Below, piece by piece: positions 26,157-35,656 of a DNA stretch of 64,000 bases. Origin of the DNA: JAMLJG01 sp035327585 (lineage in GTDB: Bacteria; Verrucomicrobiota; Kiritimatiellia; CAIVKH01); the NCBI GenBank assembly GCA_035327585.1, contig DAOLDD010000004.1:94477-158476 (forward strand), written 5' to 3'. Position 1 is the stretch's first letter, and every line of letters starts with the position of its first letter. Made by a program: the position numbers and the translations under genes. The notes under the pieces are model-generated. The model saw only the letters and a list, made by a program, of their open reading frames with translations. It ran no database searches and was not told the origin of the DNA.

Positions 26157-27989
26157 ATGCCACGTCTACGCAGTCACACCACCACGCAGGGCCGGCTCAT
26201 GGCGGGGGCGCGCAGCCTCTGGCGGGCCAACGGGATGAAGGAAAACCAGATCGGCAAGCCGATCGTGGCCGTGGTCAATTCCTTCACCCAGTTCGTGCCC
26301 GGCCACGCGCACCTGCACGGGGTGGGCCAATTCGTCAAGGGCCTCATCGAGGCGCAGGGCTGCTTCGCCGCCGAGTTCAACACCATCGCGGTGGATGACG
26401 GCATCGCGATGGGCCACGACGGCATGCTCTATTCGCTGCCTTCGCGCGAGGTGATCGCCGACAGCGTGGAATACATGGTCAACGCGCACATGGCCGACGC
26501 GATGGTCTGCATCAGCAACTGCGACAAGATCACGCCCGGCATGCTGATGGCCGCGATGCGCCTGAACATTCCCACGATCTTTGTGTCGGGCGGCCCGATG
26601 GAGGCGGGGCGGGTCGGCGACAAGAAGTACGACCTGGTGGACGCCATGGTCATGGGCGGCGACAAGAACGTGTCCGAAGAAACGCTGGCGCAGGTCGAAC
26701 AGTCCGCCTGCCCCACCTGCGGGTCCTGCTCCGGCATGTTCACGGCCAATTCGATGAACTGCCTGAACGAGGCGCTGGGCCTGGCCCTGCCCGGCAACGG
26801 CACGATCGTGGCGACGCACGCGAACCGGCGCGAACTCTTCGCCCGCGCCGCGCGCCGCATCGTGGAGATGACCCATGCGTGGTACCGCGACGGCGACGCG
26901 TCCGTACTGCCCCGAAATGTCGGAAGCAAGAGCGCCTTCTGCAATGCGATGGCGCTGGACGTGGCGATGGGCGGTTCGACGAACACCGTGCTGCACATCC
27001 TCGCGATCGCCCACGAGGCGGGGGTGGACTTTACGATGAAGGATATCGACGCGATTTCGCGCCGCGTGCCCTGCATCTGCAAGGTGGCGCCCAGTTCGCA
27101 CTATCACATTGAGGACGTGAACCGCGCCGGCGGCATCCTGCGTATTCTCGGCGAACTCGACACGGCGGGCCTGCTGGATTCCAGCGTACGCCGCGCGGAC
27201 GGGTTGACGCTCAAGGAGGCCATCGCGCGCTACGACATCACGCGGCCCGATCCGACGGCGGAGGCGCTCGCGATCTACCGCAGCGCGCCCGGCGGCGGCC
27301 GCAACCTCACGTTCGCCTCGCAGTCCACGATGTTCGAGCAGCTCGACACGGACCGGGTGGCGGGGTGCGTGCGCGATGTGGCCCATGCGTACTACCCGGA
27401 CGGCGGACTCGCCGTGCTCTACGGCAACATCGCCCGCAAGGGGTGCATCGTGAAAACCGCCGGGGTGGACAAATCGTTGTTCCTCTTCACCGGCAAGGCC
27501 CGGATCTTCGAATCCCAGGAGGCGGCCTGCTCCGGCATTCTCAATGGCGACATCCAGGCCGGCGACGCGGTGGTGATTCGCTACGAGGGGCCGCGCGGCG
27601 GGCCGGGCATGCAGGAAATGCTTTACCCCACCTCCTACCTCAAGTCGCTTGGCCTCGGCAAAGCCTGCGCGCTGATCACGGACGGTCGTTTCTCCGGCGG
27701 CACCTCCGGCCTGTCCATCGGCCACGTGTCGCCCGAAGCGGCGGCGGGCGGCGCCATTGCGCTGGTGCGGGACGGCGACGCGATTGAAATCAGCATTCCC
27801 GACCGTTCGATCCGGCTGGCCGTTTCCGACGAGGAACTGGCGCGGCGCGAGGCGGCGGAACAGGCCCGCGGCAAGCAGGCCTACCGCCCCGCGACGGAGC
27901 GCCCCCGCAAGGTCTCCAACGCCCTGCGCCTCTACGCCCACCACGTCACCTCCGCCGACCAGGGCGCCGTGCGTGCGCCGATTGAGTAG
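26157..27989 (+). CDS. ilvD: Dihydroxy-acid dehydratase
   Basis: A 610-residue iron-sulphur enzyme of isoleucine, valine and pantothenate synthesis. It dehydrates 2,3-dihydroxy-acids to 2-keto acids. Cluster-binding cysteines lie in ISNCDKITPGM and in CPTCGSCSGMFTANSMNCL; the ADVxGxxxP-type C-terminus reads LITDGRFSGGTSGLSIGHV. The start at 26157 has GAGG 8 bases upstream and gives the family N-terminus MPRLRSHTTTQGR. It is 40 bases after guaA on the same strand, so co-transcription is possible. Confidence 0.96.
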   Translation: MPRLRSHTTTQGRLMAGARSLWRANGMKENQIGKPIVAVVNSFTQFVPGHAHLHGVGQFVKGLIEAQGCFAAEFNTIAVDDGIAMGHDGMLYSLPSREVIADSVEYMVNAHMADAMVCISNCDKITPGMLMAAMRLNIPTIFVSGGPMEAGRVGDKKYDLVDAMVMGGDKNVSEETLAQVEQSACPTCGSCSGMFTANSMNCLNEALGLALPGNGTIVATHANRRELFARAARRIVEMTHAWYRDGDASVLPRNVGSKSAFCNAMALDVAMGGSTNTVLHILAIAHEAGVDFTMKDIDAISRRVPCICKVAPSSHYHIEDVNRAGGILRILGELDTAGLLDSSVRRADGLTLKEAIARYDITRPDPTAEALAIYRSAPGGGRNLTFASQSTMFEQLDTDRVAGCVRDVAHAYYPDGGLAVLYGNIARKGCIVKTAGVDKSLFLFTGKARIFESQEAACSGILNGDIQAGDAVVIRYEGPRGGPGMQEMLYPTSYLKSLGLGKACALITDGRFSGGTSGLSIGHVSPEAAAGGAIALVRDGDAIEISIPDRSIRLAVSDEELARREAAEQARGKQAYRPATERPRKVSNALRLYAHHVTSADQGAVRAPIE

Positions 27990-28007
27990 GTCGGCGGCAA
28001 TCCTTGC

Positions 28008-28036
28008 TTGTTCCCTGTCGCCCCGGCGTGTACATA
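28008..28036 (+). promoter_or_regulatory. carB promoter, with flanking inverted repeat
   Basis: TTGTTC (28008-28013), 17 bases, TACATA (28031-28036), within a block almost identical to that before guaA. CCGGCGTG (28023-28030) just before the -10 box and CACGCCGG (28050-28057) in the leader form an 8-base inverted repeat around the start of transcription. It could be an operator or a hairpin. Confidence 0.55.
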
Positions 28037-28066
28037 GGACCGGATTTTACACGCCGGTGAACACCT

Positions 28067-31000
28067 ATGCCCAAACGCACTGATCTCCACAAAATCATGA
28101 TCATCGGGTCGGGGCCGATTGTGATCGGCCAGGCCTGTGAATTCGACTATTCCGGCACGCAGGCGTGCAAGGCGTTGCGCGAGGAGGGCTACTCGGTCGT
28201 CCTCATCAACAGCAACCCCGCGACGATCATGACGGACCCGGAGACGGCGGATCGGACCTACATTGAGCCGATCACGCCCGAGGCGGTCATCAAGATCATC
28301 GAGAAGGAGCGGCCCGACGCGCTGCTGCCGACGCTCGGCGGCCAGACCGCCCTGAATACCGCGCTCGCGGTGGCGGAGTCCGGCGCGCTGGAAAAATACG
28401 GCGTCGAACTCATCGGCGCGCGCGCCGATGTGATTCGCCGCGCGGAGGACCGCATCGAATTCAAGGACTGCATGGCGACGGCCGGCGTCGAATGCCTCAA
28501 GAGCCGTCTCGTGCACACGATCGAGGAGGCGGTCGAGGCCGCGGACTGGATCGGCTACCCGGTCATCATCCGCCCCAGCTTCACGCTCGGCGGCACCGGC
28601 GGCGGCACCGCGCACGACCGCGAAGAGCTGGAGCGCATCGCGTACGGCGGGCTCAAGGCCAGCCTGAACCACACGGTCCTGATCGAGGAGTCGATCATCG
28701 GCTGGAAGGAATACGAGCTGGAAGTGATGCGCGACCGGAAGGATAACTGCGTCATCGTCTGCTCGATTGAAAACGTGGACCCGATGGGCATCCACACCGG
28801 CGACAGCGTCACCGTCGCGCCGGTGCAGACGCTGACCGACCGCGAGTACCAGTTGATGCGCGACGCGGCGATTCGCGTGATGCGCGCGATCGGCGTGGAG
28901 ACCGGCGGCTCGAACGTGCAGTTCGCGCTCAACCCGAAAAACGGCCGCATGGTCGTCATCGAAATGAACCCGCGCGTCTCGCGCAGCTCCGCGCTCGCGT
29001 CGAAGGCGACCGGTTTCCCCATTGCGAAAATCGCCGCGAAACTCGCGTGCGGCTATACGCTCGACGAGATTCCCAACGACATCACGCGCGAGACGCCGGC
29101 CTGTTTTGAGCCGACGCTGGACTATACGGTGGTGAAGTTCCCCCGCTTTGCGTTCGAGAAGTTCCCCGGCGCGGAGGCGCACCTCGGCGTCAGCATGAAG
29201 TCGGTTGGCGAGACGATGGCCATCGGCACGAACTTCAAGGAAGCCTACCAGAAGGCGCTGCGCGGGTTGGAAATCGGCGTGGACGGCTACGACCTGAAGC
29301 TTGAGGCGAAAGTCGCTGGCGTGCAGGACGTCGAATCGGAACTTAAGAAGCCGCGCGCCGACCGGCACTTCCTCATCAAGCGCGCGCTCAAGATGGGCAT
29401 CCCGCCCGCGCGCATCTGCGAACTCACCGGCTTCGACCCGTGGTTCATGGACAATTTCGCCGAGATCGTCGAGATGGAGCGCAAACTCGTCGCGATGCCG
29501 TCGGACAAGCCGCTGCCGAACGAATTGCTCAAGGCCGCAAAACGGATCGGCTTCTCCGACAAGCAAATTGCCGCGCTGCGCGGGCAGGACGTGAAGGAGT
29601 CCGACATCCGCGACCAGCGGCTCGCCGCCGGGATCAAGCCGGTCTACCGCCTCGTTGACACCTGCGCCGGCGAGTTCGAGGCCTACACGCCGTATTTCTA
29701 TTCCAGCTACCAGACGCTCGACCAGTCGCGCGTGACGGACAAGAAGAAGGTCATCATCCTGAGCAGCGGGCCGAACCGGATCGGGCAGGGGATCGAATTC
29801 GACTACTGCTGCGTGCACACCGTGAAGGCCGCGCGCGAACTCGGCTTCGAAGCCATCATGGTCAACAGCAACCCCGAGACCGTGTCCACCGACTACGACA
29901 CGTCGGACAAGCTGTACTTCGAGCCGCTCACGTTTGAAGACGTGATGAACATCTACGAGAACGAGAAGCCGTATGGCGTCATCGTGCAGATGGGCGGCCA
30001 GACGCCGCTGAACCTCGCCGTGCCGCTGCTGAAGGCGGGCTGCAACGTGCTCGGCACGTCGGCGGACAGCATCGACATCGCGGAGGACCGCAAGCGCTGC
30101 CGCGAGCTGTTGGATAGGCTCGGCCTGCGTCAGCCGGCGAGCGACACGGTCACCTCCGTGCAGGAGGCCGCCGCGGTTGCGCGCAAAATCGGCTATCCCG
30201 TGATGATCCGCCCGTCCTACGTGCTCGGCGGACGCGCGATGATGGTGGCGTATGGCGACCATGAACTTGGCCCTTTCGTGGAAGCGGCGTTCCTCGCGAG
30301 CCCCGGGTTCCCCGTCTTGATCGATCGCTACTTGGAGCGCGCGACGGAGGTCGATGTGGACGTGCTGTGCGACGCCAAGGACGTGTACATCGGCGGCGTG
30401 ATGCAGCACGTCGAGGTGGCCGGCATCCATTCCGGCGACAGCGCCTGCGCGACCCCTCCGCACACACTGCCGAAGGCCATTGTCGACGAAATCAAGGCGG
30501 CCTGTGCGCGCATCGCCCTCGCGCTAGAGGTCAAGGGCCTGCTCAACGTCCAGATGGCGGTGAAGGACGGCGAGATTTACGTGATCGAGATCAACCCGCG
30601 CGCCTCGCGCACGGTGCCGTATGTCAGCAAGGCGAGCGGCGTTCCGCTGGCGCGCCTCGCGGCGAAGGTCGCGCTCGGCATGACGCTGAGGGAACTCGGC
30701 CTCACGAAACCGGCGGCGGACATGCCGTGGTGCGCGGTGAAGGAGGCGGTGCTGCCGTTCAACCGGTTCCCTGGCGTCGACCCGATCCTCGGGCCGGAAA
30801 TGAAGTCGACCGGCGAGGTGATGGGCATCGACAAGAATTTCGAGCTCGCCTACTGGAAGAGCCAGATCGCGGCGGGCCAGAAGCTGCCCAACGAGGGCCA
30901 GGTGTTCCTGAGCGCGCGCGACAGCGACAAGCCGTGGATGGTGAAGATCGGCCAGGACCTTGTGTCAATGGGCTTCTCGCTCGTGGCCACCGCGGGTACC

Positions 31001-31291
31001 GCGCAGGCGCTGCATCAGGCCGGTTTGGATTCCGAACTCGTGCGCAAGCTGGTGGATGGAGAGCATCCCAACGTGTTGGATTTGATGAAAAAGAGCGAGA
31101 TTCAGATGGTGATCAACACGCCCAGCAGCCTCGTGGCGCGCGCGGACGAGATCAAGATTCGCGCCGAGGCGATCAGCCGAGGCATCCCGATTGTCACGAC
31201 GGAAGACGGCGCGCACGCCACCGTCAACGCCATCGCCTACGTGCGGAAGCACGGCTGGGAAGTCAACGCGCTACAGGATTATCTGGCGTGA
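28067..31291 (+). CDS. carB: Carbamoyl-phosphate synthase large chain
   Basis: A 1,074-residue enzyme making carbamoyl phosphate for pyrimidine and arginine synthesis. Two homologous ATP-grasp synthetase halves are visible: IGSGPIVIGQACEFDYSG with RPSFTLGGTGGG in the first, and LSSGPNRIGQGIEFDYC with RPSYVLGGRAM in the second. An oligomerisation linker and a C-terminal MGS-like allosteric domain (about 935-1074, LVATAGTAQALHQAG) complete it. carA is not in the window. Upstream sequence suggests a promoter of its own, shared in type with guaA. Confidence 0.97.
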   Translation: MPKRTDLHKIMIIGSGPIVIGQACEFDYSGTQACKALREEGYSVVLINSNPATIMTDPETADRTYIEPITPEAVIKIIEKERPDALLPTLGGQTALNTALAVAESGALEKYGVELIGARADVIRRAEDRIEFKDCMATAGVECLKSRLVHTIEEAVEAADWIGYPVIIRPSFTLGGTGGGTAHDREELERIAYGGLKASLNHTVLIEESIIGWKEYELEVMRDRKDNCVIVCSIENVDPMGIHTGDSVTVAPVQTLTDREYQLMRDAAIRVMRAIGVETGGSNVQFALNPKNGRMVVIEMNPRVSRSSALASKATGFPIAKIAAKLACGYTLDEIPNDITRETPACFEPTLDYTVVKFPRFAFEKFPGAEAHLGVSMKSVGETMAIGTNFKEAYQKALRGLEIGVDGYDLKLEAKVAGVQDVESELKKPRADRHFLIKRALKMGIPPARICELTGFDPWFMDNFAEIVEMERKLVAMPSDKPLPNELLKAAKRIGFSDKQIAALRGQDVKESDIRDQRLAAGIKPVYRLVDTCAGEFEAYTPYFYSSYQTLDQSRVTDKKKVIILSSGPNRIGQGIEFDYCCVHTVKAARELGFEAIMVNSNPETVSTDYDTSDKLYFEPLTFEDVMNIYENEKPYGVIVQMGGQTPLNLAVPLLKAGCNVLGTSADSIDIAEDRKRCRELLDRLGLRQPASDTVTSVQEAAAVARKIGYPVMIRPSYVLGGRAMMVAYGDHELGPFVEAAFLASPGFPVLIDRYLERATEVDVDVLCDAKDVYIGGVMQHVEVAGIHSGDSACATPPHTLPKAIVDEIKAACARIALALEVKGLLNVQMAVKDGEIYVIEINPRASRTVPYVSKASGVPLARLAAKVALGMTLRELGLTKPAADMPWCAVKEAVLPFNRFPGVDPILGPEMKSTGEVMGIDKNFELAYWKSQIAAGQKLPNEGQVFLSARDSDKPWMVKIGQDLVSMGFSLVATAGTAQALHQAGLDSELVRKLVDGEHPNVLDLMKKSEIQMVINTPSSLVARADEIKIRAEAISRGIPIVTTEDGAHATVNAIAYVRKHGWEVNALQDYLA

Positions 31292-31345
31292 ACATTCCCA
31301 CCCTCATCGAGGGCGGCTACAGAAACAAAAAAGGGGAGTACGACC

Positions 31346-31765
31346 ATGGGTATGCTGAAAGAGTTCCGCGATTTCGCGATGAAGGGCAACGTGATGGATC
31401 TCGCCATTGGCGTGATCATCGGCGGCGCGTTTGGAAAAATCACGACCTCGCTGGTGAACGACGTGTTCATGCCGGTGCTCGGGCTGGTGCTGGGCAAGAT
31501 CAACTTTGCCAATTTGTTCGTGGCGCTTGATGGCGAGACCTACGTCTCGGTTGAAGCCGCGAAAGCCGCCGGCGCGCCGATCATTACCTACGGCTTGTTC
31601 ATCAACGTCGTCGTGGACTTCGTGATCGTCGCGTTCGCGCTCTTCCTCGTGGTCAAGGCGTTGAACAACCTGAAGCGGAAGCAGGAAGCCGCCCCGGCCG
31701 CGCCCGCCGCGCCGCCCGCGGATGTCGTGCTCCTGACCGAAATTCGCGACCTGCTGAAGAAGTAA
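31346..31765 (+). CDS. mscL: Large-conductance mechanosensitive channel
   Basis: A 139-residue inner-membrane channel that opens on hypo-osmotic shock. The N-terminus MLKEFRDFAMKGNVMDLAIG and first membrane helix IGVIIGGAFGKITTSLVNDV are diagnostic. The second helix is FVIVAFALFLVVKALN. The C-terminal helix ends in LLTEIRDLLKK, after an Ala/Pro-rich linker. A purine-rich Shine-Dalgarno (AAGGGGAG) is about 8 bases upstream. Confidence 0.97.
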   Translation: MGMLKEFRDFAMKGNVMDLAIGVIIGGAFGKITTSLVNDVFMPVLGLVLGKINFANLFVALDGETYVSVEAAKAAGAPIITYGLFINVVVDFVIVAFALFLVVKALNNLKRKQEAAPAAPAAPPADVVLLTEIRDLLKK

Positions 31766-31830
31766 TCACCCGCTCTCTTCCCGGCAGGGGTGAGGGGCTG
31801 ATAACATAACGTTGGAACGAAATGCAGGGC

Positions 31831-31900
31831 TGTAGTTCCGGCGCTCCGTCGCCGGAAAAGCCAGGGCAAGAACCTCCGGCGGCAGAGCGCCGGAGCTACA
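31831..31900. repeat. Large near-perfect inverted repeat
   Basis: Two 25-base arms (31831-31855 and 31876-31900) match at 22 of 25 positions. They carry the words TGTAG, TCCGGCGCT and GCCGG. Short complementary words (CGTTGG at 31810, CCAACG at 31905) may extend the palindrome to about 100 bases. It fills most of the 206-base mscL-DUF481 gap; no ORF is there. It is likely a dispersed palindromic element, and possibly a terminator of mscL. Confidence 0.6.
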
Positions 31901-31971
31901 AGGGCCAACGCGTGTCCAGAGCGTGTTGATCGTATGATGTGACGGTTGATGTCAAATTGGAGAATGGAATC

Positions 31972-32679
31972 ATGAAAAAACTGATCGCAGCTGTGTTGGT
32001 GGCCGGCGTGTTGTCCGCGCATGCGGAGGAGAAGGCGCCGTCCGAAAACTCGATCGCGCTCGGCGTGACCATGACCGACGGCAACAGCGACACGTTGCTG
32101 GCGACCGTGGGTCTTGAGCACAACCGGAAGCGCGACGGGTACTCGCTCCGCCTCGCGTTGGACGGCGCGTATGGCGAGGACAAGGACGAGACCACGACGG
32201 AAAACGTCAAGGGCGTTGGCGAGTATCGGAAGTTGTTGTCCGAACGCGCGTACATCCTCGGCAGCCTTTCCGCGCTGTATGACAGCATCGCGGACGTCGA
32301 TTACCGCGTAATTGTCGGCGTGGGGCCCGGCTACTTCCTGATGAAGGACGAAGCGGCCTCGTTGGGCGTCGAAGTCGGTCCCGCGTTCATCGCGGAGGAA
32401 GTGGGCGGCGTGGAAAGCGAGGAGTGGGCACTCCGCGTCGGCCAACGCTACGAACGCCAGTTGAGCCCGACCGCGAAGACCTGGCAGTCGCTCGAATACC
32501 TTCCGCTGGTGGATGACTTCGACGACTACCTGCTCAACGCCGAAATCGGGATTGAAGCGGCCATCAACAGCCGCGCCTCCATCCGCCTCGTCGTGAAGAA
32601 CGCCTACGACAGCACCCCCGCCGCGGATGCGGAAAAGAGCGACACCACGCTCATTGGCGCGCTGGCCTTCCAGTTGTAA
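31972..32679 (+). CDS. DUF481 (YdiY-like) outer-membrane protein
   Basis: A 235-residue protein with a signal peptide (MKKLIAAVLVAGVLSAHA) and repeated amphipathic strands. NSIALGVTMTDGNSDT is the typical DUF481 opening and the protein ends LIGALAFQL. The family consists of outer-membrane beta-barrels of unknown role, induced by salt in some species. GGAG lies 9 bases before the ATG. The gene ends in a strong hairpin terminator. Confidence 0.82.
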   Translation: MKKLIAAVLVAGVLSAHAEEKAPSENSIALGVTMTDGNSDTLLATVGLEHNRKRDGYSLRLALDGAYGEDKDETTTENVKGVGEYRKLLSERAYILGSLSALYDSIADVDYRVIVGVGPGYFLMKDEAASLGVEVGPAFIAEEVGGVESEEWALRVGQRYERQLSPTAKTWQSLEYLPLVDDFDDYLLNAEIGIEAAINSRASIRLVVKNAYDSTPAADAEKSDTTLIGALAFQL

Positions 32680-32702
32680 AGAATCCGCCATCGTGTAGTC
32701 TT

Positions 32703-32737
32703 ACGGGCGGCCCGCGGGGGCCGCCCGTTCGCTTTTA
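32703..32737 (+). terminator. Intrinsic terminator after the DUF481 gene
   Basis: A perfect 10-bp GC stem, ACGGGCGGCC (32703-32712) and GGCCGCCCGT (32719-32728), has a 6-base loop and a short T-rich tail (TCGCTTTTA). It ends 18 bases before the ATG of the ATPase gene. Confidence 0.65.
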
Positions 32738-32755
32738 TCGTCCGAAGGAGGCGTC

Positions 32756-35173
32756 ATGCAGGACTTCGAGAAACTTGGGGCGTTCTATCTGGGCAAGGAA
32801 TTCGAGCTCGGTGCGGGACGGCGCACGGACAACCTGCTGTTGTACGACGCCAAGGACCTGACAACGCATGGCGTCATCGTGGGTATGACCGGCAGCGGGA
32901 AAACCGGGTTGGCTTTGTCGCTGCTGGAGGAGGCCGCGATCGACGGCATACCGACCATCGCCATCGACCCTAAGGGTGACCTCGGCAACCTGCTGCTGGC
33001 GTTTCCCGACCTTCAGCCCTCGGATTTCCGCCCCTGGATCGACCCCGCGGAAGCGACGCGCAAAGGAATGGACGCGGACGCGTTCGCCGCGAAGACGGCG
33101 GAAACCTGGCGGAACGGGCTGGCCGAATGGGGCCAGGATGGCGCGCGCATCCGGCGCTTCAAAGACGCCGTGGACCTCGCGATCTATACGCCGGGCAATG
33201 CGGCGGGACGTCCCCTGCAAATCCTCCGTTCCTTCGCGGCGCCGTCCGCCGAGACGTTGCAGGACGCATCCGCACTGCGCGAGCGCATCATGTCCGCGGT
33301 TTCGGGCCTGCTGGGCTTGATGGGCATCAACGCCGACCCGATCCAGAGCCGGGAACACATCCTGCTCTCCAATATTTTTGACCGCGCATGGCGCGACGGC
33401 CGCGGCCTCGACATCGCCGCGATTATCGGGGAAATCCAGAAGCCGCCGTTCGAAAAAATAGGCGTCTTCGACCTTGAATCCTTCTATCCCGCGAAAGATC
33501 GCTTCGGCCTCGCCATGGCGCTCAACAACCTCATTGCGTCGCCCGGTTTTTCCGCGTGGATGGAGGGGGAGCCGCTCGACATCCAGCGCCTGCTCTACAC
33601 GCCCGAGGGCAAGCCGCGCATCGCGATTCTCTCCATCGCGCACCTGTCCGACGCGGAGCGCATGTTCTTTGTGACGATCCTGCTGAACGAGGTGCTCTCG
33701 TGGGTCCGCGCGCAATCGGGCACCAGCAGCCTGCGCGCGCTGCTCTACATGGATGAAATCTTCGGCTACTTCCCGCCCACCGCGAACCCACCGTCGAAGA
33801 TCCCGATGCTGACGCTGCTCAAACAGGCGCGCGCGTTTGGTGTCGGCGTCGTGCTGTCTACGCAGAACCCGGTGGACCTCGACTACAAAGGCCTCGCGAA
33901 CGCGGGTACCTGGTGGATTGGCCGCCTGCAAACCGAGCGCGACAAGATGCGCGTTGTGGAAGGGCTCGAAGGCGCTGCAGCCACCGCGGGCGCGGGTTTT
34001 GATCGTGGACAGATCGAGCAGATCCTCGCCGGTTTGGGCAATCGTGTCTTCCTGATGCGCAATGTGCACGACGACGAACCGGTCGTATTCCAAAGTCGCT
34101 GGGCGCTGAGCTATCTGCGCGGTCCCATGACCCTGCCCCAAATCAAGCAGGCGATGTCGCGTTCCCCGTCAGCCTCCGCCTCGGTCTCGGAGTCGGTATC
34201 GGAATCGCCTGTGGTCCCTTCATCAACACCCTCCGTCTCCGCCCGCCCCGTCCTCCCCCCCGAAATCGCCGAATACTTTTTGCGCCCCGCCAACCCAACG
34301 GGCGACCTCGTGTACCGCGCGAGCGTGATCGGCGTGAGCAAGCTGCACTTCGTGGATGCGAAGGCCGGCGTGGATACGTGGGTAACACGCTCGCTGATCG
34401 CCCCGGTGGGCGAGGATGGATTTGCAGATTGGGAGGCCGCACGTGTGGAAGGCGACCTCAAGGGCGTCCTGGATCGCCAGCCCATGAGCGGTGCTTCGTT
34501 TGGCGCCGTGCCGGCTGCCGCGACGCGCAAGCAAAGCGCGAACCATTGGCAAAAGACGCTGGAGGCGCATTTGTACCAGCATGTCACGCTCGACCTCTTT
34601 GTCTGTCCGGCGCTCAAGATGACCTCGCGTCCGGATGAGCCCGCGGGGGATTTCACCGCGCGCGTAGGGCAGGCCCTGCGCGAGAAGCGCGATGAAGAGG
34701 TCGGGAAACTGAAGGCCAAATACGCGACGCGGCTGCAGACGCTGACGGATCGGATTCGTCGCGCGGAGGAAAAAGTTGCCCGCGAGAAGGCGCAGGCCGG
34801 TCAGCAGAAACTTTCGACAGCGCTCGGATTGGGCGCGACGATCTTGGGCGCGCTGATGGGGCGGCGTGTCATGACCGCCGGCAATGTGTCGCGCGCCGCA
34901 TCGACGATGAAATCCGCCGGCCGCATCAGCAAGGAGGCCGCCGATGTCGAGCGAGCGGGCGAATCGCTGGAGGTGACGAAACAGCGAATGGCCGAACTGG
35001 AGCAGCAGTTCGAGTCCGAGATCGAAGCCTTGCAGGGCCAGTGGGACCCGGATAGCGCGACAATCGACACCACGCAGGTGCGTCCGCGCAAATCGGATAT
35101 CACCATTGGCGCCGTCGGCCTGTGCTGGACGCCGTGGCGCAAGGCGGCGGACGGGTTGGTGGAGCCGGCATGA
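32756..35173 (+). CDS. HerA/DUF87-type ATPase
   Basis: An 805-residue protein of the FtsK-HerA ATPase superfamily. Walker A is GMTGSGKTGL, followed by IDPKGDLGNL; Walker B is ALLYMDEIFGYFPP and sensor STQNPVDLDYKG. A Ser/Glu/Val-rich linker with SxSxSVSES repeats (about residues 464-495) separates the ATPase from a C-terminal half. That half has a coiled coil (about 640-690, KLKAKYATRLQTLTDRIRR), a Gly-rich stretch (LGATILGALMGRR) and a second coil. Homologues are annotated as helicase HerA or DUF853-like and their role is unknown. It has a strong Shine-Dalgarno (GGAGG) and overlaps the next gene by 4 bases. Confidence 0.8.
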   Translation: MQDFEKLGAFYLGKEFELGAGRRTDNLLLYDAKDLTTHGVIVGMTGSGKTGLALSLLEEAAIDGIPTIAIDPKGDLGNLLLAFPDLQPSDFRPWIDPAEATRKGMDADAFAAKTAETWRNGLAEWGQDGARIRRFKDAVDLAIYTPGNAAGRPLQILRSFAAPSAETLQDASALRERIMSAVSGLLGLMGINADPIQSREHILLSNIFDRAWRDGRGLDIAAIIGEIQKPPFEKIGVFDLESFYPAKDRFGLAMALNNLIASPGFSAWMEGEPLDIQRLLYTPEGKPRIAILSIAHLSDAERMFFVTILLNEVLSWVRAQSGTSSLRALLYMDEIFGYFPPTANPPSKIPMLTLLKQARAFGVGVVLSTQNPVDLDYKGLANAGTWWIGRLQTERDKMRVVEGLEGAAATAGAGFDRGQIEQILAGLGNRVFLMRNVHDDEPVVFQSRWALSYLRGPMTLPQIKQAMSRSPSASASVSESVSESPVVPSSTPSVSARPVLPPEIAEYFLRPANPTGDLVYRASVIGVSKLHFVDAKAGVDTWVTRSLIAPVGEDGFADWEAARVEGDLKGVLDRQPMSGASFGAVPAAATRKQSANHWQKTLEAHLYQHVTLDLFVCPALKMTSRPDEPAGDFTARVGQALREKRDEEVGKLKAKYATRLQTLTDRIRRAEEKVAREKAQAGQQKLSTALGLGATILGALMGRRVMTAGNVSRAASTMKSAGRISKEAADVERAGESLEVTKQRMAELEQQFESEIEALQGQWDPDSATIDTTQVRPRKSDITIGAVGLCWTPWRKAADGLVEPA

Positions 35174-35604
35174 ATACCATCGATTTGATCTCCGCCCTGT
35201 ACGTGGCTTTCGGCGCCTGGCGCGGGCGCGCGCGAGGGTTGGCCGATGAAGGATTTCGTCTCCTGCGCATGGCGGTCGCCTTTGCCGCGGGGTGTGGGCT
35301 CTACGGGTTGGTCAGCGGCCTGCTCAAGAAGCTGCTGTCGCTGGGCGGAGACATTTCGGGACCGATGGGTTTTGCGCTCACGCTGGGCGGCGCCTGGTAC
35401 CTGCTCGGCTTGGCAAAGAAGTCGTTTGCCGCTTTCCTCACCGCGCGATTTGCCCCGCACGCGGCGTTGGGCGGCGCCATCGCCGGGGCGCTCCGCACGC
35501 TCCTGATCGTGTTGAGCGTGGTGGGCGTTCTCAATCTGTCGAATCAGGACGGTGTTTCCGGCGGGTCAGTGGTCAGCCGGATCGCGGAATGGGTGATGCC
35601 TTGA
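35170..35604 (+). CDS. CvpA-like small membrane protein
   Basis: A 144-residue protein with four hydrophobic segments: MNTIDLISALYVAFGAWRG, LRMAVAFAAGCGLYGLV, MGFALTLGGAWYLLGL and LRTLLIVLSVVGVLNL. The pattern of membrane helices split by R-x-R and a glycine-rich AALGGAIAGALR resembles CvpA-like proteins. Translationally coupled (ATGA overlap) to the HerA-type ATPase, so the two may form a membrane-bound complex. Confidence 0.6.
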   Translation: MNTIDLISALYVAFGAWRGRARGLADEGFRLLRMAVAFAAGCGLYGLVSGLLKKLLSLGGDISGPMGFALTLGGAWYLLGLAKKSFAAFLTARFAPHAALGGAIAGALRTLLIVLSVVGVLNLSNQDGVSGGSVVSRIAEWVMP

Positions 35605-35608
35605 GGAA

Positions 35609-35644
35609 GGCACAAAGGGACCAAGGCACAGAGGCACAAAGGGA
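35609..35644. repeat. Two GGCACAAAGGGA direct repeats
   Basis: GGCACAAAGGGA occurs at 35609-35620 and 35633-35644 (24-base period) inside a purine-rich stretch right after the CvpA-like gene. The same kind of purine-rich word repeat is seen in other gaps of the window. It marks the left border of the accessory island. Confidence 0.4.
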
Positions 35645-35656
35645 AGGGGCGAAACA

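Noticed and set aside
27932..30463. Long minus-strand ORF (843 codons) opposite carB
   Set aside because: Composition shadow of carB on the other strand; no recognisable motif.
34160..34260. Ser/Glu repeat in the HerA-type ATPase as a separate feature
   Set aside because: It is a short in-frame low-complexity linker between two domains and needs no further explanation.
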